This document shows, piece by piece, positions 48,690 to 56,185 of a stretch of DNA of 64,000 bases. A model generated the notes under the pieces. The model ran no database searches. It was given only the letters and a program-made list of their open reading frames with translations, and was not told where the DNA came from. Within the stretch, counting starts at the first letter, position 1; each line of letters opens with the position of its first letter. The stretch is from NCBI RefSeq assembly GCF_001278075.1, contig NZ_CP011340.1, positions 2,356,001-2,420,000 of the forward strand, in the 5' to 3' direction. The stretch comes from Streptomyces pristinaespiralis (lineage in GTDB: Bacteria; Actinomycetota; Actinomycetes; Streptomycetales; Streptomycetaceae). Both the position numbers and the translations under genes were made by a program.

Positions 48690-48938
48690 TCACGGGGAGC
48701 CGTTCGTCCCGCGTTCGCCGGACGGCTCCTCATGGACCGGGCGAAGCCATTCGGGTAGCGCGTCGCGGATTGCGGGTACTGCCAGGGCGCGGGACACGGC
48801 GGCTGACACGGTAAGCGCTCCCGCCACCCACGGAAGCGTGGTGTGCAGACCGGTGACGTCCACGACCACGGGGATCACCAGTACGAGACCGAGCAGGGTG
48901 TGCAGGAGCCCGTGGAGAGTCTGCTTCTGATTCTTCAT
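48690..48938 (-). CDS. Small two-helix membrane protein, 82 residues
   Basis: ATG 48938 (MKNQKQTLHG) has GAGAGAGG about 9 bases upstream. Two hydrophobic segments (about 13-28 and 36-58) are separated by a short loop and followed by a charged tail RDALPEWLRPVHEEPSG. This size and topology resemble small holin-like proteins, but no motif proves it. It is the first gene of the accessory block and lies downstream of the exported propeller gene on the same strand, beyond its terminator. Function unknown. Confidence 0.5.
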   Translation of the reverse strand: MKNQKQTLHGLLHTLLGLVLVIPVVVDVTGLHTTLPWVAGALTVSAAVSRALAVPAIRDALPEWLRPVHEEPSGERGTNGSP

Positions 48939-48998
48939 CGCATCCGGCCTCTCTCGTGCTGTTCCACATTGGACAAGTGGGCAGCCGGAGCGAAGGAG

Positions 48999-49030
48999 CA
49001 GCAGCGCCGGGCCACGGCCCGGCGCTGCTG
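48999..49030 (-). terminator. Hairpin after the propeller gene
   Basis: CAGCAGCGCCGGGCC (48999-49013) and GGCCCGGCGCTGCTG (49016-49030) are perfect 15-base arms. A T-rich run (TTTGTT) follows on the plus strand, so it may also act in the other direction. Confidence 0.7.
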
Positions 49031-49071
49031 TTTGTTCCCGGCTGAAGCGGCCGAGTGGTCGCGGTCCGGGG

Positions 49072-50607
49072 CTACTTGCCCGGTGTGGGGACAGGGTTCT
49101 GCGCCGTGGGGCCACTTCGGGGCGGATCACTGGCCGTGGGCGGTGCCGGGGAACTCGCCGCTGGCGAAGGCGGCACGGCGTCCGTCGGCGGCCGGGGCGA
49201 AGGCATGGCCGTGGGTGACGGCACCGGAGGAGCCACAGGGGCGGCCGGAGCGGATTCGGGCACAGCTGTCGGCGTGGCTGGAGTGACCGCGGCGTCGGGC
49301 ACGTAGTAGGCGTACAGCCCTCCGTCCTCCGAACCTACGAAGATCTGCCCCTCAGCGAGGGTCGGCGACGACGTCACGCGCCCGTTCGTGGGCAGGCCGG
49401 TCCACAGGAGGGTCAGGTCGGTGGCGTCGTGAGCGGCGACGTGGTTGTCCGCTCCCACATAGACGACGTCGTGGGCCACGGCAGGGGACGACACCAGTCC
49501 GGAGGTACCCGGCGGGCCCAGGCGGGTCTGCCGGACCGTGGTGCCGTGATCGCGGACGGAGTAGAGGAACCCGTCGTTGGCGCTCACGTAGACGCGATCG
49601 GTCTGTTCGTGAGCCGTGTCGACGGCCGGGGAGGCCGTGACCTGTCCCCCGGTCGGCACCTGCCACTGCGGAAGTCCGGTAGTGAGGTCGAGCGCGGTCA
49701 AGGAGGCGCCGATGCCGATGTAGAGCGCTTCGTCGGTCACCGCAGGCGAAGAAAGGATGCTCCCCGCGCCGGGGCTCTGATGCGTCCAGACCTCGGCGCC
49801 GGTGGCCGCGTCGAGGGCGGTCACATCGCCCTGGTCGTCCCCGATGTAGACCCTGTTGTCCTTCACGGCCGGTGAGGACCGATAGCCGTTACCGGTTCCC
49901 GCCTTGGGGTAGGTCCACTTGAGGTTTCCGGTGGCTGCTTCGAAGGCGTACAGACGCTTGTCTCCGCCTTCCGCCGCGGCGAACACGGTCTTGCCGTCCT
50001 CGGACACGGCCGGGGACGAGCGGCCGAAACCGTAGGGCTTGGACCACAGTGACCTGCCCGCCGTGCTGACGGCGTAAAGACTGCCGTCGGCGGAGGTGAC
50101 GAAGACCTGATCGCCCACCACGGCCGGCGAGGACACCACGTCACCACGGGTCGGAAAGCGCCAGAGGAGCTTGCCGTTCGCGTCGATCGCCTGCAGGTGC
50201 ATGTCGTTGGAACCGACGTACGCGACACGATCGACGACCGCCGGGGACGAGGTGACTGCGTCAGCTGTGACGAAGGGCCAGCCGGGCCGCAACTGCAGGT
50301 GCGGCACCTGCGACTTGTACAGATCGGTGAGGTGCTGATTGAAGCCTGTGTGGGCCGAGTCGAAACGGAACATCGGCCACCCCTCGCTGCTCGCCCCGCT
50401 GCCGGTTTCCCCGTTGCCTTGGCCGAGGCCACCGAGGGGCTGTCGGGCCAGGGAGCTTTCTGCCAGCAGTGTCACCGTTTGACCGGCGGGTGCGTGTGCC
50501 GATGCGAATGCCGTGGCACTCCAGGCCGTCACGGCGAGGATCAGGGTGATCGCCAACGCCAGTGGCCGGCGCCAGAACCGCTCTGCCTCACGAGCAATGC
50601 TGCTCAT
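49072..50607 (-). CDS. Exported PQQ-like beta-propeller protein
   Basis: ATG 50607 follows AAAGGAC. The 511-residue protein has a signal peptide (LALAITLILAVTAWSATAFA, cleavage near residue 38), then about eight repeats of the type SSPAVVGDQVFVTSADGSLY, as in PQQ-binding-like (BamB/quinoprotein) propellers. The repeats lack the tryptophan-docking pattern of true PQQ dehydrogenases that I would look for, so it may bind a ligand or protein rather than catalyse. Residues from about 440 are a Pro/Ala/Ser-rich tail, typical of cell-wall spanning linkers. It is coupled to the sigma-like gene 33 bases upstream. Confidence 0.8.
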   Translation of the reverse strand: MSSIAREAERFWRRPLALAITLILAVTAWSATAFASAHAPAGQTVTLLAESSLARQPLGGLGQGNGETGSGASSEGWPMFRFDSAHTGFNQHLTDLYKSQVPHLQLRPGWPFVTADAVTSSPAVVDRVAYVGSNDMHLQAIDANGKLLWRFPTRGDVVSSPAVVGDQVFVTSADGSLYAVSTAGRSLWSKPYGFGRSSPAVSEDGKTVFAAAEGGDKRLYAFEAATGNLKWTYPKAGTGNGYRSSPAVKDNRVYIGDDQGDVTALDAATGAEVWTHQSPGAGSILSSPAVTDEALYIGIGASLTALDLTTGLPQWQVPTGGQVTASPAVDTAHEQTDRVYVSANDGFLYSVRDHGTTVRQTRLGPPGTSGLVSSPAVAHDVVYVGADNHVAAHDATDLTLLWTGLPTNGRVTSSPTLAEGQIFVGSEDGGLYAYYVPDAAVTPATPTAVPESAPAAPVAPPVPSPTAMPSPRPPTDAVPPSPAASSPAPPTASDPPRSGPTAQNPVPTPGK

Positions 50608-50640
50608 ACGTTTGTCCTTTCGTGGTTGGACCGAGAAGTG

Positions 50641-51552
50641 CTAAGCGGCGTGCCGGTTCCTCTCCGGGCACGGCATGCGTTCGACGGGATCAGCAAGGCG
50701 AAGCCGGAGAGCCGGAAGGTACGGCGTGAGCCTTCTGCGCACGCCTGCCGGCAGGGAACCGGTATCCCGGCGAAGCGACTCGGAGAGATACCGGGCCAGG
50801 TCAGGAGGGAGATCGTTCTCGAGCCAGCTCCGGAAGGCTGCTACGGAGCATCTGCGGATGGCTTCGCCTTCGGGGTCCTGCGCGGGGTCGGGCAAGGACA
50901 GTTCGACGTCATCGATGCTCGCCGGTCGCTGGAAGCCGAGGAGAACCAGCAGTTCACCGTTCTTCGGGCTGACTCGGGAGGCGAGGCCGGCCTTCTCGCC
51001 GGGAGTGAGCATTCTCCCCAGGCCCTGTACGGTCGCCTCCTCCAGCGCGAGGAACTGCCTGCGCGCACGGCGCTGACCTCGCGTGAGCGGGTCCTCGGCC
51101 CGTGCGGCTGCCGTGAACGCGCCCCGGATGCGCGCCCTCAGCAGAGCCGGCCACACCTCGTAGCGGGTCCAGTCGATCCTGAGGATCGACTGGTACAGCT
51201 CCCACATGACCTCGCTGCGCACCGCATCACGGTCGGCTTCGGCCGGAAGGCCCGACGCCAGGCGGTCGGCTGTCCGCTTCGCCCACGGCCAGAGGCGTGC
51301 CAGGAGTTCCTCCTGCAGGTCCGCAAGCTGCTCGCCCGTTTCGGCGCGCTGTGCGAATTCCTTCAGTTCGGTCGTGATCCATTCCCTGTCGTAAGGACTT
51401 GCGGTGCGGCGCTCCCTGTCCCACCGGGCGGAAGGCGTGCCCCGTGGAACGGTTCTCGCGGCGCACGAGAGCCTTGCCGGACAAAGCCGGCAGTCCGCAG
51501 AAAAGGAAATCTTTTCCGACGGCTGCGACAAAGCAGCCTGCTGGTTGTACAT
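50641..51552 (-). CDS. Degenerate FliA/WhiG-like sigma factor with N-terminal cysteine cluster
   Basis: ATG 51552 has GGAGG 7 bases upstream. The 303-residue protein begins with Cys21, Cys24 and Cys30 (ADCRLCPARLSC), then a sigma-like region: helices from about 70, YEVWPALLRARIRGAFTAAA (the RIRGA motif of FliA/WhiG region 2-3), and TRGQRRARRQFLALEEATVQ in place of the SVRQKARxxERA helix. The expected region 4 helix-turn-helix is weak or absent. I infer a diverged sigma or sigma-like regulator with a metal or redox site. It precedes the exported propeller gene and is divergent from another propeller-like gene. No database check was possible. Confidence 0.6.
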   Translation of the reverse strand: MYNQQAALSQPSEKISFSADCRLCPARLSCAARTVPRGTPSARWDRERRTASPYDREWITTELKEFAQRAETGEQLADLQEELLARLWPWAKRTADRLASGLPAEADRDAVRSEVMWELYQSILRIDWTRYEVWPALLRARIRGAFTAAARAEDPLTRGQRRARRQFLALEEATVQGLGRMLTPGEKAGLASRVSPKNGELLVLLGFQRPASIDDVELSLPDPAQDPEGEAIRRCSVAAFRSWLENDLPPDLARYLSESLRRDTGSLPAGVRRRLTPYLPALRLRLADPVERMPCPERNRHAA

Positions 51553-51858
51553 GAACAGCCTCCACTCGATGAGGGCTCCGTCACACCACCCAGCATCGAA
51601 GAAGAATCATGCGGTCCGCTCGCGGAAAGCCTTGGCTTTTGCCTGAAGTTACGATGATCCCTCGAACCAATACATTGGCGTATGCCTGATCCGATGCCGC
51701 ACCGGTTCCCGGCCGGTGAGGCAAAGGCCGAGCAGTTCAGACACTTGCCGCCGATTCCCCGACCCACTTGAAGGGAAGAACCATCAGCCCGGAATTCGTG
51801 AGCCGCTTCATGCCACGCCCATGATGGCTCTCGTTCCGGGCACGGCCGAGGAGACCCG
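51553..51858. promoter_or_regulatory. Divergent regulatory region of the accessory block
   Basis: This 306-base region between the sigma-like gene and the propeller-like gene is AT-richer than its neighbours. Three inverted repeats stand out: AAAGCC-TT-GGCTTT (51626-51639), CCAAT-AC-ATTGG (51667-51678), and CACCGG-N7-CCGGTG (51700-51718). No coding region is seen. The repeats may bind the PAS-LuxR regulator or another factor. Confidence 0.5.
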
Positions 51859-52989
51859 ATGGATTTTCCCTATGGCGCAGAAAGTCACCGGAACCGGGAT
51901 TGGGAACGCCTTGACCAAAGCGGCCCCGCCCCCGTTGCCGGCTTCTGCAATCCGTTCAAAGGCGGGGCTCCTGAGGCATTCGTCCTCACAGAGGACGAGA
52001 CCGGATGGGGACATGTCCGCTACCTCTCCCAGGATCCCCGCGGGACCGGACAATGGTTTCTGCAGGAGCTGCCGGGGCGGCCTTCCACGGCTACCGCGAT
52101 CGTCGCCACGGTCCAGGGGCTGACCGTCTGCGCCCATTGGACCGATGTCTCGGGCGACCTCTGGCGGGCACCGCTGACGTCAGCGGGCATAGGAGGTACC
52201 GTGCGGCACGGCTTGGGGAAGGGGATCGTCAGACTCGCCGTGACGTACCACGGAGCCGGGCGGAGTCCGTACACACCCGTCGTCTACGGAACGGCCCGGC
52301 AGGCCGGCTCCCGCCTCCCTCGCCTCTGGGTCAGCAGCCCGGCTCACCCGATGACGTACTACCGGATGCCGGAGGGCTTCGGCAGCACCTCGGGCTTCAC
52401 CCTTTCCATGGCAGGCCCGGACGTATGGGTGGTGGACGGTGTGAGGGAAGGCCGGCTGCAGCGCTGGCGCGGTCAGCAGGGCACGTCCGCACTGCAGGGT
52501 CCGCTCGAGTACGGCAGCGACGACGTCCTCGCAAGGAGCGCGGTCGGAGCGTACGGGCGGGTCGACCCGCTCGCGCCCCGCCCACTCTTCGTCGGCCAGG
52601 ACCACGGTCTATACGCATGGGCAGGACGACTCGGTGCGTTCGAAGTGGCCGGCGGGGAACCCGTACGCGAAGCGCACGTCGCCCGGCAGCCACACGGAAA
52701 GGCGCTCGTCTACATGACCGGAAAGGACGGCGTGCTCAGAACGATGACTGCGCATGCACCCTTCGACGCATGCACCCTCCGCGGACCGGTCGAACCCGTT
52801 TCCGAGGCCCCACGCGTGGACACCGCCTTTCCTACGCTCCATCCGGCCGACCGCCCCACCGTCTTCACGATGGAGTCCGCCGGCGGGACGCTAAGCCTTT
52901 TCTCGCACAACTCCGCGGCCTGGGAGTGCCATGCCGTACTGGGATTCGAGCAACCGGGCGTGCCGCACCCGGCCGATGGCCGTTCTTGA
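51859..52989 (+). CDS. Cytoplasmic beta-propeller-like protein of unknown function
   Basis: ATG 51859 has GAGGAG 5 bases upstream. The 376-residue protein has no signal peptide and consists of repeating strands with aromatic spots (GWGHVRYLSQDPRGTGQWFL, PLFVGQDHGLYAW, LVYMTGKDGVLRTMT), suggesting a five- or six-bladed propeller such as the fungal/PLL lectin fold. I do not recognise a named family. It is divergent from the sigma-like gene and upstream of the PAS-LuxR regulator. It could bind sugar or protein. Confidence 0.6.
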   Translation: MDFPYGAESHRNRDWERLDQSGPAPVAGFCNPFKGGAPEAFVLTEDETGWGHVRYLSQDPRGTGQWFLQELPGRPSTATAIVATVQGLTVCAHWTDVSGDLWRAPLTSAGIGGTVRHGLGKGIVRLAVTYHGAGRSPYTPVVYGTARQAGSRLPRLWVSSPAHPMTYYRMPEGFGSTSGFTLSMAGPDVWVVDGVREGRLQRWRGQQGTSALQGPLEYGSDDVLARSAVGAYGRVDPLAPRPLFVGQDHGLYAWAGRLGAFEVAGGEPVREAHVARQPHGKALVYMTGKDGVLRTMTAHAPFDACTLRGPVEPVSEAPRVDTAFPTLHPADRPTVFTMESAGGTLSLFSHNSAAWECHAVLGFEQPGVPHPADGRS

Positions 52990-53123
52990 CGGCTCACGAT
53001 GGCGGACCCGAGGTGCAACCTGCAAGGATGCAGCCAACGTTGCGGGAGGCAGGCTGAATTATGCCCGGGGGAGGAAGCCAAGTCATGTTCACCTCGACGG
53101 CCCAGGTCGGGTTGTCGTGAAGC

Positions 53124-54503
53124 GTGAGGATGCCGTTCCTGTCAATTGAGTCGCTGCTCTCAGGAGTACTGACAACGCTCCCATTGGGACTGTGGACCAC
53201 AGATCTCGATCTGAGGTTCACCACCATGGCGGCCGGCCCGGGGTTGAACCATCAGGTCGCCATGTCCCGCGCAGTCATCGCGCAGGAGGGGCGCAAGAGA
53301 TTCGACCTCCGGTATCCACAGCACCCGGACGTCTCGGCGCACCTGCGGGCCCGAGCCGGTGAGACCGTCAACTGGCTGATGGGGTGGAGCGGAGCGATCA
53401 AGGCATGCGTCGCGCCTTTGCGTGGATCGGACGGCGAGGTCGTCGGAGTGGTGGGCGCCGCGGTCGACCTGTCGGAAGTGATGGAGGAGGAGCGGCGACG
53501 CGCCAGCTCGGAGCAACTGCTCTACGCCTTCCTCGAGCAGGGCCCTTGTGCTGCTTCCATCCTGGATCCCGACGACCGTGTCATCTTCGCCAACCAGCTC
53601 TTCCTCGACGCCGTCGACGCATCCCCGGAAAAGGCGATCGGCAATCGGGAACAGGCGCTCATTCCGGCCGGCTCCACCGAGTCACCCCGGAGACCGGACG
53701 AGTGGAGAAGCAGGAGCGGGGACCGGACGTTCCGGTCCCGTCGCCTGTCCGTACCCGGCCCGAGTGGGGCTGCACTCACCCTGCACGCCGCATCGGACGT
53801 CAGTGAGGAGATCCGGCTGCGGGAGCAGTCGGAGAACAGGCGCCAGCGCTACCGCGCGCTCATCGAGAGCACTCCCGGACCGCTGGCCATCGTCGACCTC
53901 CACCAATGCGTGGAGGATGTCAACAAGGAGTTCGGCAGAATGCTGGGCCTTCCGCAGGACCAACTCGGGGGACTTTCCCTCGGCCGTTGGGTCGATCCGT
54001 GCTCACGTGAACCGTACGACGCGTTGTGGGAGGCGCTGGCCGGCGGCCAGGACGTCAATACCGCACAGAACCTGGTCTTCACGGACAACAGCGGAAAGAT
54101 ACTTCTCACCAGAGTGGTGATCCGGACTCTCCGCAACGAGAGCGGCCCGATGGCTACGGCCTGGGTCGTCGAGTCATGGGGCGAACCGGCCACGCAGGTG
54201 GCCAGAAACACCGGCCCCGGTCTCTCCGCTCTCGACGGACAGGTGCTGGAGCGGCTGGCCGTGGGTGAGAGCAATGCCGAGATCGCAGCCGCCCTGTGCC
54301 TGAGTCGTCAAGGACTCGATTACCGGCTGAAGCAGTTACGGCAGAGGCTTTCTGCCGGCAGCAGGGGCGCCATCGTGGCGCGGGCCTACGCGGAAGGGCT
54401 GCTGTCCGCCGCGGACTGGCCGCCCCAATTCCGGGACCGGCCCGACGCCGGCCGGCGTTCGGCTGCGAGCGAGCAGGCGAAGAGCCCTCGTCGACTGGAC
54501 TGA
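53124..54503 (+). CDS. PAS-PAS-PAS LuxR-type regulator containing a TTA codon
   Basis: The start is GTG 53124 or ATG 53130; no strong ribosome-binding site decides. The roughly 459-residue protein has PAS-like domains at about 15-115, 130-225 (FLEQGPCAASILDPDDRVIF) and 235-355 (LIESTPGPLAIVDLHQCVED), then a LuxR helix-turn-helix (LSALDGQVLERLAVGESNAE, LCLSRQGLDYRLKQLRQRLS). The Leu at residue 405 in that helix-turn-helix is encoded by TTA (54336-54338), the rare codon read by bldA tRNA in Streptomyces, so full translation should depend on development. It lacks a receiver domain and no kinase is adjacent. It probably controls the surrounding genes. Confidence 0.75.
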   Translation: MRMPFLSIESLLSGVLTTLPLGLWTTDLDLRFTTMAAGPGLNHQVAMSRAVIAQEGRKRFDLRYPQHPDVSAHLRARAGETVNWLMGWSGAIKACVAPLRGSDGEVVGVVGAAVDLSEVMEEERRRASSEQLLYAFLEQGPCAASILDPDDRVIFANQLFLDAVDASPEKAIGNREQALIPAGSTESPRRPDEWRSRSGDRTFRSRRLSVPGPSGAALTLHAASDVSEEIRLREQSENRRQRYRALIESTPGPLAIVDLHQCVEDVNKEFGRMLGLPQDQLGGLSLGRWVDPCSREPYDALWEALAGGQDVNTAQNLVFTDNSGKILLTRVVIRTLRNESGPMATAWVVESWGEPATQVARNTGPGLSALDGQVLERLAVGESNAEIAAALCLSRQGLDYRLKQLRQRLSAGSRGAIVARAYAEGLLSAADWPPQFRDRPDAGRRSAASEQAKSPRRLD

Positions 54504-54517
54504 CGAGGGCTCTTCGC
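54477..54517. terminator. Long hairpin overlapping the end of the PAS-LuxR gene
   Basis: GCGAAGAGCCCTCGTC (54477-54492) and GACGAGGGCTCTTCGC (54502-54517) form a perfect 16-base stem with a 9-base loop. The left arm lies in coding sequence and the stop codon lies at the loop/right-arm border. It probably serves both convergent genes. Confidence 0.8.
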
Positions 54518-54534
54518 GCGGGGTCGAACCGGGA

Positions 54535-55266
54535 TCAGGGGGCCAGGTCGTACACGGCGACCGACAGGTGGCCGCTTCCGCTCTCGATCGGTGAGGTGTA
54601 GACCGAGAACCTGGGCTGGGTCCCGCCCGCCGGCGGGGTGAACGTCAGCCCGAACATCTGACGAGCAGCGTCGTACGTCTTCTTCATGGGGTACGTCGTG
54701 TCGGCGTCGTCGACATCGGCCGCGAGAATCCACCGCTGGGCGCTGGAAACCCGGTAGTTGTACCACAGGCTGAAGTTGATGGGGTTGTCGCTGCCGACGC
54801 AGAAGTCGAGCCTCACTCCGTCACCGTTTCCGAAAGCGGCGTCCTTGGTGAGCACCGCCACGTCACTGGCGCCCGGGGCCAGCGGGTTGGGCAGGTCGCT
54901 CACCTCGCAGCTCGTCGACTCGTAGTTGTACAGCGTGACCGGGTGCGAGGATTCGTTGCTGACGGAGATCTCCAGCTGCCCCACCGAGTCGTCGGCGGTG
55001 ACCATGTTGGCGACCGCCACACCCGATTGGACGGCACTGGACACCAGCAGGCCGACCGAGGCGGCCGCGCCGATACCGGCCGCGGTGATCGCCCCCTCGG
55101 GCTGCACCGCTTCCTTGGAGTTGCTCACCAGATTCGCGACGTCCTTGTTGGCCTGCTTGCCCACCGCTTCGGACACGGTGAGAAACTGGACGGTGCCGCC
55201 GCTGGAGGTCGTCTGAGTCGGATTGTCCGTGCCGGAGGACTCAGGGGCGTTCGAAGTCGTGACCAT
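54535..55266 (-). CDS. Actinoporin-like pore-forming/cytolysin-fold protein (inferred)
   Basis: ATG 55266 is favoured by GGGAGAGG 5 bases upstream over ATG 55281. Features of the 243 residues: Thr/Ser-rich start; a small-residue helical part (GAITAAGIGAAASVGLLVSS) like the actinoporin pore helix; a beta part starting LEISVSNESSHPVTLYNYES, which lines up with the VDNESGKTW region of equinatoxin; an aromatic segment INFSLWYNYRVSSAQRWIL where actinoporins have the lipid-binding SVPYDYNWYSNWW; and a final strand SGSGHLSVAVYDL like SSGHAILEIHVSK. No signal peptide is seen. It is convergent with the bldA-type regulator. The order and register agree, but identity is low; another cytolysin/lectin-fold protein remains possible. 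Confidence 0.5.
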   Translation of the reverse strand: MVTTSNAPESSGTDNPTQTTSSGGTVQFLTVSEAVGKQANKDVANLVSNSKEAVQPEGAITAAGIGAAASVGLLVSSAVQSGVAVANMVTADDSVGQLEISVSNESSHPVTLYNYESTSCEVSDLPNPLAPGASDVAVLTKDAAFGNGDGVRLDFCVGSDNPINFSLWYNYRVSSAQRWILAADVDDADTTYPMKKTYDAARQMFGLTFTPPAGGTQPRFSVYTSPIESGSGHLSVAVYDLAP

Positions 55267-55414
55267 GTCGGCCTCTCCCATCTCGAGCAGAGCGCTGGAA
55301 CGATGGTGGCCCGAGTACCTGAACGGTTTTCGGGATGTGCGGCGCTCTACTGATGAAAGTGGGCAGACCGCGCTCGCAGAGAGCCATGGGCAGGAGGAAC
55401 GGGCCGACCAGGGG

Positions 55415-55469
55415 GTGCCGGTCAGGGCGACGGACCGATCAGGGGCGCCGGTCAGGAGTGCCGGTCAGG
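55415..55469. repeat. Three copies of a 12-base motif downstream of tdk
   Basis: GTGCCGGTCAGG occurs at 55415-55426 and 55458-55469, with GCGCCGGTCAGG at 55445-55456 and a looser copy (GACCGATCAGGG) between. They lie just beyond the tdk stop. Function unknown. Confidence 0.65.
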
Positions 55470-55476
55470 GGGATGG

Positions 55477-56127
55477 TCAGCCCGACGACACCGGCAGGAC
55501 GTCCGGGGAGAGGGCGGCCGCCCGCTCCGACGCGGCCGTCATCCGTCGGCGGTGGTGACGCCGGCACAGGACCTCGTAACCGATCTCGTCCGGTGACTGG
55601 TTGACGTCCCCGACGACGACCTGCGCGCCTTCGACGACCATCACGCCGCCGACGGTGCGGGCGTTGTGCGTGGCGCGGGCACCGCACCAGCACAGCGCCT
55701 CGACCTGAAGCACCTCGACCCGGTCGGCGAGTTCGACGAGCCGCTGCGAGCCGGGGAACAGCTTGGAGCGGAAGTCGGTGGTGATGCCGAAGGCGAAGAC
55801 GTCCAGTTCCAGGTCGTCGACGACGCGTGCGAGCTGGTCGATCTGCTCCGGCGCGAGGAACTGCGCCTCGTCCGCGATCACATAGTCGCACCGGCCGCCC
55901 TTGGAGAAGCGGTCGACCAGGTACGCGTAGAAGTCGAAGCCCTCGGCGGCCTCGACCGCGTCGGTGACCAGTCCCAGCCGCGAGGAGAGCTTGCCCTCGC
56001 CGGCCCGGTCGTCACGCGTGAAGATCATGCCCTGCAGCCCGCGCGCGGACCGGTTGTGCTCGATCTGAAGAGCGAGGGTGCTCTTTCCGCAGTCCATCGT
56101 TCCGGAGAAGAACACCAGCTCGGGCAT
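55477..56127 (-). CDS. tdk: Thymidine kinase
   Basis: The 216-residue protein starts at ATG 56127. It has a Walker A loop GTMDCGKS (residues 9-16), the DEAQF motif, and a zinc site (ALCWCGARATHNAR with the later EVLCRRH) typical of type II thymidine kinases. It phosphorylates thymidine for salvage. The C-terminus continues about 20 residues past the zinc site. It lies next to the accessory block and is monocistronic. Confidence 0.94.
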   Translation of the reverse strand: MPELVFFSGTMDCGKSTLALQIEHNRSARGLQGMIFTRDDRAGEGKLSSRLGLVTDAVEAAEGFDFYAYLVDRFSKGGRCDYVIADEAQFLAPEQIDQLARVVDDLELDVFAFGITTDFRSKLFPGSQRLVELADRVEVLQVEALCWCGARATHNARTVGGVMVVEGAQVVVGDVNQSPDEIGYEVLCRRHHRRRMTAASERAAALSPDVLPVSSG

Positions 56128-56185
56128 GGGGGGTGGAGACCTTTCGGGTCAGACGGCGGGGAGGGTCACGTACGTACTCGGCGGG

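Noticed and set aside
48690..48938. Holin of a prophage
   Set aside because: Only size and two helices support it; no endolysin or phage gene is near.
54535..55266. Aegerolysin family for the actinoporin-like protein
   Set aside because: The aegerolysin pattern of short beta-rich sequence with its own motifs does not fit the N-terminal helix and the NES and SLWYNY regions.
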